This document shows positions 57,831 to 64,000 of a stretch of DNA of 64,000 nt, in pieces. The translations under genes and the position numbers were made by a program. This DNA is from an uncultured Treponema sp. (lineage in GTDB: Bacteria; Spirochaetota; Spirochaetia; Treponematales; Treponemataceae). The stretch lies in the NCBI RefSeq assembly GCF_946187725.1, contig NZ_CAMHSK010000011.1:21254-85253 (forward strand), given 5' to 3'. Each line of letters opens with the position of its first letter. Within the stretch, counting starts at the first letter, position 1. The notes beneath the pieces are model-generated. The model had not been told where the DNA came from, made no database searches, and worked only from the letters and a program-made list of their open reading frames with translations.

Positions 57831-58466
57831 CTATTTTTTACACTCGACGCTGACTTTCTCAAATCCTGCCGCATAAAGCATTGACTCAACGACTTTTACA
57901 GCCTGTTTTTCAGCTTCATTCAGAAAGCCCGTTTCAAGGATTTCGGCAGAGGAAGATTCCTGATTAAAGCGGATTTCATTCATCACATCTTTCAAGGAAA
58001 TCGTTACAAAAATGCTTTTACTTTCATCAAAGACTTCTATGCTTGAAATGTCATTTGAAAGGACTTCTACGACAGGAAGCACAACTTTTACGCTTTTTCC
58101 ACGGTCAGAGACAGTGATTTTCGAAGCAGAAATGTCTGCAATTCCGCCACGAATCGTTCCAGTGTACTTTATTATGCTGAAGGTTTTTGCAAATCCCGCA
58201 ATCCGAGTCTTTTTAATCGAAATGATGTCCGAATATGTATTTTTGACCGTTACAAGCTCTGAACATCTGACCAGCTCCCGGAATACGACTGCGGAACTTC
58301 TTTCAGTTTTGATTTCACCAAGTTTTTTCCAGCCGAATTTTCCGCCAAAAACAAGGGCGACGGCAAGAATGAGAATCGCCAAGATTTTTAACAGAATCGG
58401 GTTCAAAAGAAAAGCCAGACTTTTACAGATTTTAGCGAACGCTGATTTTTTTCCTTCTTTTTTCAT
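57831..58466 (-). CDS. DUF4230 family membrane protein
   Basis: A 211-aa protein with a basic N-terminus, one helix (about 27-43, LKILAILILAVALVFGG) and an extracytoplasmic domain with ELVTVKNTYSDIISIKKTR and GTIRGGIADISASKITVSDRGKSVKVVLP, the DUF4230 pattern. Function unknown. AGGA site. Divergent from the FliM-like gene. Confidence 0.78.
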   Translation of the reverse strand: MKKEGKKSAFAKICKSLAFLLNPILLKILAILILAVALVFGGKFGWKKLGEIKTERSSAVVFRELVRCSELVTVKNTYSDIISIKKTRIAGFAKTFSIIKYTGTIRGGIADISASKITVSDRGKSVKVVLPVVEVLSNDISSIEVFDESKSIFVTISLKDVMNEIRFNQESSSAEILETGFLNEAEKQAVKVVESMLYAAGFEKVSVECKK

Positions 58467-58507
58467 GATTTCCTCCGATTTTCCTTTAAATTTGCTTTAA
58501 CCCATTA

Positions 58508-58513
58508 TACAAT
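58508..58513 (+). promoter_or_regulatory. -10 box of the FliM-like gene, leaderless arrangement
   Basis: TACAAT, six bases (ATAATC), ATG 58520; a second TATAAT overlaps at 58513-58518. No Shine-Dalgarno. Confidence 0.45.
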
Positions 58514-58519
58514 ATAATC

Positions 58520-59170
58520 ATGGCAAATGATAAGGTAGCACTTTCGCAAGACGAAGTTGACAAACTTATGGGAATCAAATCAGATTCTTCAGTTCCATTG
58601 CAAAAAGTAAATAAACAATATAAATTAACACCTTTTCTCTCAGAACAGCAGATTCAGGAAATCAATTCTGTCTGCAAAAATGTTTACAAATTCTTCAAAT
58701 TTTCCCTTAGGAAGAAAATTGGTGAACCCAAAATCAGAAAACTCACAATCAAATCCATTACAGAGCAGAACATGGACGAGTTTTTTGATTCACTTTCTGA
58801 CAACGATTTTATCTATGAGGCAAAAATCGGAAGGACAAAAGCTTATATAAAGCTGGATTCGTTTTTGTTTACAGCACTTGCCGGCTTGAAAATCGCTCCA
58901 AGTCAAAAAATCAATTATTTCCAAAGCGAAGTTCTCAAAGATTTTGTCGCGGAATTATTTGTAGAAGGTTTTGCCCGACAATGTGAAAAAAAATCAAAGA
59001 CTTCTATCACATCACTGCTCGATAAAGACAGAAAATCCTATAAAAAAGGCAAAACTGGCTTGTGCATCACAATAAACTGGAATGAAAACCTACATTCCTT
59101 CGGAATCGAAAAGATTTTCCTAACAAAAGAAATGATTAAAAGCTTTAGAACAGTGACTTTTTCACAGTAA
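58520..59170 (+). CDS. FliM-like protein lacking the C-terminal SpoA domain
   Basis: A 216-aa protein. ALSQDEVDKLMG (residues 7-18) matches the CheY-P-binding N-terminal motif of FliM/FliY (LSQDEIDALL). The middle part (MDEFFDSLSDNDFIYEAKIG, AYIKLDSFLFTALAGL) resembles the FliM middle domain, strongly diverged, and the C-terminal SpoA domain that contacts FliN is missing. It might bind CheY-P, decorate the switch or compete with FliM. Single gene, no motility neighbours. The relationship to FliM is by motif and pattern only. Confidence 0.6.
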   Translation: MANDKVALSQDEVDKLMGIKSDSSVPLQKVNKQYKLTPFLSEQQIQEINSVCKNVYKFFKFSLRKKIGEPKIRKLTIKSITEQNMDEFFDSLSDNDFIYEAKIGRTKAYIKLDSFLFTALAGLKIAPSQKINYFQSEVLKDFVAELFVEGFARQCEKKSKTSITSLLDKDRKSYKKGKTGLCITINWNENLHSFGIEKIFLTKEMIKSFRTVTFSQ

Positions 59171-59176
59171 GCAAAT

Positions 59177-59225
59177 AAAAAAATCCGCACGGTCCACAAA
59201 ATTATGTTCCATGCGGATTTTTTAT
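59177..59225. terminator. Bidirectional terminator between the FliM-like gene and small genes
   Basis: AAAAATCCGCA and TGCGGATTTTT arms around 59180-59225, T runs on both strands. Confidence 0.85.
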
Positions 59226-59241
59226 CTCAAAACTCTATAAA

Positions 59242-59364
59242 TTATCGTTTCCTGTCAATCATTTCGATGCACTTGTCGCCGAAGTTGTCAACGGCAACTC
59301 CCAGAATCGAAAAGACGACAGCAGAAACAACGATTAAAACAATAGCAATAAGTCCGAACAACAT
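59242..59364 (-). CDS. Small membrane protein, 40 aa
   Basis: Starts MLFGLIAIVLIVVSAVVFSI after an AGAGGTGA ribosome site and ends CIEMIDRKR. One membrane helix (about 3-24) and a charged tail. No family recognised. It lies just before the bidirectional terminator and after two other small genes on the same strand. Confidence 0.55.
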   Translation of the reverse strand: MLFGLIAIVLIVVSAVVFSILGVAVDNFGDKCIEMIDRKR

Positions 59365-59390
59365 AAAATCACCTCTATAATTTTTTAAGT

Positions 59391-59615
59391 TCACAAATGA
59401 TTTGCCCGCATGACAGAGATTCCGCTTGTGCGAGCCGTATGAACGAAAACCTTTCCAAAAGAAGTCGATTTTCCGCCCTTCAAAGACTCGCGAAACAAAA
59501 TATCAGAAAGAATCTGTTTTTTGTCCCGAATGTAGTTTGAGTCAATCAAATCAATAAGCGATGCGAACAAATCATTGCTCTCCCTAAGAATTTGCGGGGA
59601 GAAAAATTTTTTCAT
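59391..59615 (-). CDS. Small cytoplasmic protein, 74 aa, unknown
   Basis: MKKFFSPQILRESNDLFASL start after AAGGA; helical, basic, with no membrane segment or domain I recognise. Spaced 26 bases from the 40-aa gene and 15 bases from the 23-aa gene, which suggests one transcript. Confidence 0.5.
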   Translation of the reverse strand: MKKFFSPQILRESNDLFASLIDLIDSNYIRDKKQILSDILFRESLKGGKSTSFGKVFVHTARTSGISVMRANHL

Positions 59616-59630
59616 ATAAAATCCTTGTCG

Positions 59631-59702
59631 TTATCTAAAGAAAATAATGCAACACACGGTCGTCACGACAAAGATGGCAATCATTACAATAGCTCCAGCC
59701 AT
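59631..59702 (-). CDS. Very small membrane protein, 23 aa
   Basis: Starts MAGAIVMIAIFVVTT after a CGGAG site, a single hydrophobic helix with two adjacent Cys and a final Arg. Too short for certainty, but the ribosome site, spacing and amino-acid bias agree with a real small protein. Confidence 0.4.
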   Translation of the reverse strand: MAGAIVMIAIFVVTTVCCIIFFR

Positions 59703-59759
59703 AAAAACTCCGAGAAAAATTAAAATTAAGAATTGAAAATAGAAAAAATGGGAGTTAAT

Positions 59760-60122
59760 CTAGACGAGGGTTTGGAGAAAAATTACAGTTTGAAGAGATT
59801 TTGGAAGAAGCAGGATTCTTGAAGATGGAATCGTACTGCTTGTAAAAGAAGGGAAAGAAAAAGAAAAATCAGCGGAAGCACAGAAGGATTCGTGGTTGAA
59901 TTCCTGCGTACTCGCTGATTTTTTTTGAGAGCGGACAAGAGTTCGCTCAATGATTTTTGATTCAGTTACAAGCAGGGGGGTAAGTTCCCGGCTAGAAGAA
60001 TGAATCGTAACGACTTTTATGTCGTCGGAAGAATCAAGAAATGCCGTCTGCACACCAGCCCCGAATGGAGCTGAAAACAAGAGAAGAAAAGCAAGAATAA
60101 AGTGCAGAAAGCGTGATTTCAT
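59760..60122 (-). CDS. Secreted or membrane-anchored protein, 120 aa, unknown
   Basis: Starts MKSRFLHFILAFLLLFSAPF, a signal peptide or anchor, after GAGG; the frame to 60140 begins at GTG within that site. The rest is Ser/Thr-rich (FSFSFPSFTSSTIPSS) without domains. First of a run of four small genes. Confidence 0.45.
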   Translation of the reverse strand: MKSRFLHFILAFLLLFSAPFGAGVQTAFLDSSDDIKVVTIHSSSRELTPLLVTESKIIERTLVRSQKKSASTQEFNHESFCASADFSFSFPSFTSSTIPSSRILLLPKSLQTVIFLQTLV

Positions 60123-60127
60123 AGACT

Positions 60128-60410
60128 TTAAATTCCTCACAGAGCTTTAGAGCGCACAGAGAGTATCGCTTATAACAAATAGTACCACCTCAGTCACGCT
60201 CTTAACAAAGGCTTGATTGAAGGTGTTATATCCTGTCTCTGTGAGGAATTCCTTAGCGGAGACCACCGTTAATCGAAGCGATTGAGAATTTTTGCAAAGC
60301 AAAAATTCTCATAAAGCAACGTATGGTGGATTATCTTAATCCACCATAAAATCGAAGCGATCGAGTTTTTTGCATTGCAAAAAACTCGTTAAGCAACATA
60401 TGGTGGGGTG
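60128..60410. repeat. Hairpin repeat array between oadB and the small-gene cluster
   Basis: Long-range inverted words AATTCCTCACAGAG (60131) and CTCTGTGAGGAATT (60237), then two tandem units of about 80 bases: AATCGAAGCGAT, a GAG...CTC hairpin (arms GAGAATTTTTGC or GAGTTTTTTGC), AAGCAAC, and a TATGGTGG hairpin. Stems of the two units differ but each pairs with itself. The second TATGGTGG stem pairs with the last codons of oadB. No gene seen. Confidence 0.65.
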
Positions 60411-61871
60411 CTAACGCAACCCACCATATGTTGCAATGAATACACCGGCTGCCATAGCGGTACCGATGACACCTGCGACATTCGGACCCATTGCGTTCAT
60501 CAAGAGGAAGTTTGAAGGATCTTCCGCCTGACCGACTTTGTTTGCAACGCGGGCTGCCATTGGAACAGCCGATACACCTGCTGAACCGATGAGCGGATTG
60601 ATTTTCTTTCCTTTTGGAAGGAATACGTTCATGAGTTTCGCCATGAGCAAACCGCCGGCAGTTGCGACAGCGAATGCGATAAGACCGAGAATGATGATAC
60701 CAACAGACTCACCTTTGATGATTTTCTCTGGAGTCATCTGTGAACCAACGCCCAATGAAAGAACGATAGAAACGATGTTCATCAATTCATTTTCCATTGT
60801 CTTTGAAAGACGAGTAGCAGCACCAGATTCTTTTACGAAGTTACCGAATGCAAGCATACCGATAAGAGGAGCTGCAGGCGGCAAGAGGAGAATTGTAAGA
60901 ATCAAAAGCATGAGAGGGAACAAAACCTTCTCCATTTTTGGAACAGCACGTGGGTTTGGCATTTTGATAAGACGCTCTTTCTTAGAAGTAAGGAGCTTCA
61001 TAATTGGAGGCTGAATCATTGGAACCAAAGCCATGTATGAGTAAGCTGCAACAGCGATAACACCCATTAACTCTGGAGCAAGTTTACCAGAAACGTAGAT
61101 AGAAGTTGGGCCGTCTGCACCACCGATGATACCGATAGCACAAGCCTGCATGATGTTGTAGTTGAGACCGAAGAGGTTCATTACAGCAACGCCGAAGAGT
61201 GTGAAGAATACACCAAACTGAGCAGCACCACCGAGGATAGCTGTTTTTGGGTTAGCGATGAGCGGACCGAAGTCAGTCATTGCACCGATACCCATGAAGA
61301 TGAGCATTGGGAAGAACTCATTGCCTACACCAGCGTGATAGATGATTGCGAGCATACCGTCTGGCAAGTCGCCCATCTTAGCACCAACGATGTTAACAAG
61401 AATAGTACCGAATCCAATTGGAATCAAAAGAAGTGGCTCAAATCCTTTACCTACAGCGAGATAAACGATAAGGAAGCCAACTGCAATCATGATGAGTGAC
61501 TGCCAGCCAGGAGCTGTACCCCAGTCAATCTCCGGAGCTTCTTTGAGCTCTGGTTTGAAACCTGTCGGATTAGGCTCAACTTTCTTCTGTTTAATCATCT
61601 GGTAAATACCAGTTGATTTTCCAATATTCTGAACGAATTTGAGCGGGTCAATGTTGTGTTCTTCGCCCCACTTCTCAGTTCCCTTGATAACACGGTTAAG
61701 ACCGTGACCAGACTCAACTTCTGCAGTAACAGCAGGAGCTGTTGTTTCTGTTGAATCAGAAGCTGTCTGTGCAAGAACTTTAGAGCCTGTGCTTACAACG
61801 AAAGCAATTGCTGTAATTGCAAGAGTAACTCCAAGAACTCGTTTTTTAAAAGTATTGTTCAAATCAATCAT
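60411..61871 (-). CDS. oadB: Na+-translocating oxaloacetate/methylmalonyl-CoA decarboxylase beta subunit
   Basis: A 486-aa integral membrane subunit: [41 protein letters not shown] (Na+ and decarboxylation site Asp), [34 protein letters not shown]. It couples decarboxylation of carboxybiotin to Na+ export. The first 100 residues are an extension with one helix (about 12-32) and a Ser/Thr/Ala linker. It follows oadA. Its last codons form one arm of a hairpin. Confidence 0.9.
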   Translation of the reverse strand: MIDLNNTFKKRVLGVTLAITAIAFVVSTGSKVLAQTASDSTETTAPAVTAEVESGHGLNRVIKGTEKWGEEHNIDPLKFVQNIGKSTGIYQMIKQKKVEPNPTGFKPELKEAPEIDWGTAPGWQSLIMIAVGFLIVYLAVGKGFEPLLLIPIGFGTILVNIVGAKMGDLPDGMLAIIYHAGVGNEFFPMLIFMGIGAMTDFGPLIANPKTAILGGAAQFGVFFTLFGVAVMNLFGLNYNIMQACAIGIIGGADGPTSIYVSGKLAPELMGVIAVAAYSYMALVPMIQPPIMKLLTSKKERLIKMPNPRAVPKMEKVLFPLMLLILTILLLPPAAPLIGMLAFGNFVKESGAATRLSKTMENELMNIVSIVLSLGVGSQMTPEKIIKGESVGIIILGLIAFAVATAGGLLMAKLMNVFLPKGKKINPLIGSAGVSAVPMAARVANKVGQAEDPSNFLLMNAMGPNVAGVIGTAMAAGVFIATYGGLR

Positions 61872-61892
61872 TTCTATTTCCTATTTTCCATG

Positions 61893-61955
61893 TCATTCCG
61901 AGTCATACCCGGAATCTCTTTTATAAGAGATGCTGAAATAAATTCAGCATGACAC
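61893..61955. repeat. GTCATTCCGAG/TGCTGAA-type dispersed repeat
   Basis: GTCATTCCGAGTCATACCCG plus an AGAGATGCTGAAAT/ATTCAGCATGAC hairpin. This repeat type is widespread in bacterial genomes. It fills the oadA-oadB gap. Confidence 0.65.
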
Positions 61956-61964
61956 AGTTATTTT

Positions 61965-64000
61965 TTACTGTACAGAAGCGACTGCCTGACCTGCAGTTAC
62001 CTGTGAGCCTGTAGGAGCTGTGAAGTGGATTTTACCAGCGGCACCGGCCTTGATTTCAAGTTCCATCTTCATAGATTCGATGATTACGACTGTTGTGTCT
62101 GCCTGTACAGAAGCACCCTCAGCAACTGCGTATTTGAGGAGAGTACCTGCTACAGGAGCGTTAACTGGCTTTCCACCAGCTGGAGCTGCGGCTACAGGAG
62201 CTGCACTTGCTGCTGGAGCAGGAGAAGCTGCAGGTGCTGGAGCTGCTTTTACAACACCGCCGATTGTAGCGAGTGTCTGACCAGCTGTAATCTGTGTTCC
62301 TGTTGGAACTGTGTATGTGATTGTGCCGTCGTCAGAAGCTTTAACCTCAAGCTCCATCTTCATTGACTCAACGATGATGATTGTCTGGCCTTTTGAAACT
62401 TTTGTTCCGTTAGCGAAGCACTGTTTGAGAAGAGTTCCTGCAACAGGAGCCTTAACATCTACGCCACCAACTGCAACTGGAGCTGCGGCAGGAGCTGCTG
62501 AAGCTGCACCGAATGTAACATTGTATGGAGTTCCATTAACAGTAACTGTGTCGCCGTTTGACTGAACGTTGTAGCTCTGTCCGTTGACTGTAACTGTGTA
62601 TGAACCGTTGCCAGAAGCCGCTTTTGGAGCCTCTTTGAGACCGAATGTTTTTTCTGCATCGACAGGACCATTTGCACGAGTCTCGAAGAATTTTGTAGCT
62701 ACTTTTGGGAACATAGCGTATGTGAGGACATCCTCTACAGAGCCGTTACCGCCGTTTGCTTTTGCTTCTTCAACCATTTTGTCCCATTCCGGCTCGATTT
62801 TGTCTGCCGGACGGCAAGTGATGGCTTCTTCCATTTTGTTCTGCTCAAGAGCCTTTTTAACGAGGTCTTTGTTTGGTTCAGCTGGAACTTTACCATATTT
62901 ACCTGTGAGGAGGTCACAGAACTCACCAGTCATGCGCTCGTAGCGGCCGAAGAGTACGTTGAATACAGCCTGTGTACCAACAATCTGTGAAGTTGGTGTT
63001 ACGAGTGGAACATATCCTACATCTTTCTGAACGAGTGGGAGTTCTGCCAAAACCTGATCGATTTTGTCTGAAGCGCCCTGCTGTTTGAGCTGTGATTCGA
63101 GGTTAGAAAGCATACCGCCTGGAACCTGTGATTTGAGGATTCGAGTGTCTGCACCGAGGAATTTTGATTCCAAAGAAGCATAGTGTTTGCGGATGTCGCG
63201 GAAGTAAGCAGCGATTTCAAGCAAAGCACCGATGTCCAATCCAGTGTCGAACTCAGAGCCTTTGAGCATCTCAACAACAGTTTCTGTTGGTGAGTGAGAT
63301 GTACCCATAGCCATTGCAGAAATTGCAGTGTCGAGAACATCAGCACCAGCTTCAGCAGCCTTCAAGAGAGTTGCAACTGAAAGACCAGTTGTAGCATGTG
63401 AGTGGATTTCAACAGGCAAATCAACCTTTGATTTGATTGCTTTTACGAGATCATAAGCCTCGAACGGTTTGAGCAAACCTGACATATCTTTGATACAGAT
63501 AGAGTCTGCACCGAAGTCAGCGTATGTTTTTGCCAAGTCAGCGTAGATTTCTTTTGTGTGATATGGAGTTGTAGCATAAGAGATAGCCATCTGAACATGC
63601 TTTCCTGTAGCTTTTGCTGCTTTTGTAGCGCGTTCAAGGTTTCGAGGGTCGTTACAAGCATCGAAAATTCGGAATACATCAACACCGTTTTTAGAAGCAT
63701 ACTCAACGAACTTATCAACAACATCGTCTGCATAGTGGCGGTAACCAAGGAGGTTCTGACCACGAAGAAGCATCATGATTTTTGTGTTTGGCATTGCGGC
63801 GTGCAATTTGCGGAGGCGCTCCCATGGATCTTCATTAAGGAAGCGAATACAAGAGTCATAAGTAGCTCCACCCCAAGCCTCAGCAGCCCAGTAACCGATT
63901 TTGTCCAATTTTGGAGCGATTGGCAGCATGTCTGCCAAAGTCATACGAGTAGCGTGAAGAGACTGTGTAGCATCACGCAAAACAAGTTCAGAAATACCAA
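61965..64000 (-). CDS. oadA: Oxaloacetate decarboxylase alpha subunit with two biotinyl domains (partial)
   Basis: The gene enters from the right edge; 678 codons are visible, starting at GISELVLRDATQSLHATRM. Carboxyltransferase barrel (DATQSLHATR, metal-site SICIKDMSGLLKP, DLPVEIHSHATTGLSV), a PYC/OADA conserved domain (about 320-460), a linker, then two biotinyl domains in tandem, each with the biotin motif ESMKMEL (lysine codons 62358-62360 and 62067-62069, 97 residues apart). OadA normally has one. It transfers CO2 from oxaloacetate (or a CoA ester) to biotin for OadB. An oadG-like subunit is not in the window. Ala/Pro-rich linkers join the domains. Confidence 0.92.
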   Translation of the reverse strand, partial: GISELVLRDATQSLHATRMTLADMLPIAPKLDKIGYWAAEAWGGATYDSCIRFLNEDPWERLRKLHAAMPNTKIMMLLRGQNLLGYRHYADDVVDKFVEYASKNGVDVFRIFDACNDPRNLERATKAAKATGKHVQMAISYATTPYHTKEIYADLAKTYADFGADSICIKDMSGLLKPFEAYDLVKAIKSKVDLPVEIHSHATTGLSVATLLKAAEAGADVLDTAISAMAMGTSHSPTETVVEMLKGSEFDTGLDIGALLEIAAYFRDIRKHYASLESKFLGADTRILKSQVPGGMLSNLESQLKQQGASDKIDQVLAELPLVQKDVGYVPLVTPTSQIVGTQAVFNVLFGRYERMTGEFCDLLTGKYGKVPAEPNKDLVKKALEQNKMEEAITCRPADKIEPEWDKMVEEAKANGGNGSVEDVLTYAMFPKVATKFFETRANGPVDAEKTFGLKEAPKAASGNGSYTVTVNGQSYNVQSNGDTVTVNGTPYNVTFGAASAAPAAAPVAVGGVDVKAPVAGTLLKQCFANGTKVSKGQTIIIVESMKMELEVKASDDGTITYTVPTGTQITAGQTLATIGGVVKAAPAPAASPAPAASAAPVAAAPAGGKPVNAPVAGTLLKYAVAEGASVQADTTVVIIESMKMELEIKAGAAGKIHFTAPTGSQVTAGQAVASVQ

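Overview
The window looks like a chromosomal segment of a gut- or rumen-type Treponema. Several features point that way: a Treponema major-outer-sheath-like porin (39237-41204), a FliM-like motor-switch paralogue, many lipoproteins with short lipoboxes, a biotin-dependent Na+ oxaloacetate decarboxylase, GTP-dependent PEP carboxykinase, and a moderate-AT base composition. I saw no rRNA, tRNA, CRISPR array or complete insertion sequence.

Layout. 1-433: start of an MmeI-like restriction-modification gene that runs off the left edge. 562-12021: a sulfur island made of a sulfonate/taurine-type ABC transporter split around a DUF4418/FtsX/LolD-like export module, two cysteine synthases, an Rrf2 regulator, a stand-alone LanC-like protein, a trans-sulfuration enzyme and a MalY/PatB-type C-S lyase. 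Two strong promoters and one weaker site share an ACCTA-N9-TAGGT operator, so I read the island as one regulon. 12026-15407: argJ-argB-argD behind a promoter overlapped by ArgR boxes. 15519-20563: gluQ, a small membrane protein, an RluA-type pseudouridine synthase carrying in-frame heptamer repeats, an EamA transporter and a stand-alone AICAR formyltransferase. 20863-24131: serA, serC and rex, with two Rex boxes bracketing the serC promoter. 24259-31403: a small lipoprotein, a zinc-ribbon/FGE protein, a STAS antagonist, a fused PP2C phosphatase/RsbW-type kinase, an extracellular nuclease-like lipoprotein, an orphan RelB-like protein and a MATE exporter. 31551-39097: pckG and an alpha-galactoside operon. 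39237-44450: the porin, a DUF763 protein, a sugar isomerase-like protein and a DUF4160 pair. 44574-47807: an IS66 remnant fused to the 3' end of a collagen-like lipoprotein gene. 48105-56371: an RsmI-like methylase, a giant ankyrin lipoprotein, a BI-1 family protein and a heterodimeric ABC exporter. 56397-64000: a GGDEF cyclase, a DUF4230 protein, the FliM-like protein, a run of very small genes, oadB and oadA (oadA runs off the right edge and has two tandem biotinyl domains).

Regulation and structure between genes are the most unusual part. (1) Two unrelated genes (the porin and the BI-1 homologue) share a leader of about 115 bases with a Shine-Dalgarno-preceded 7-codon ORF and four hairpins whose stems differ by compensatory changes. 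(2) Hairpins with the apex C-ANGGAN-G recur at four loci; on the plus strand at 20582-20763 three of them precede a Rho-independent terminator, which resembles a CsrA-titrating RNA. (3) At least eight genes have a -10 box ending six or seven bases before ATG and no Shine-Dalgarno, which predicts leaderless mRNAs. (4) Heptamer, CACAGAT-type and GC-rich hairpin repeats are dispersed, some inside coding sequence.

All calls come from reading the sequence and recalling family features. No database search, folding or alignment was run. Starts were moved downstream where the longest frame would begin at TTG/GTG within a Shine-Dalgarno or would precede a signal peptide.
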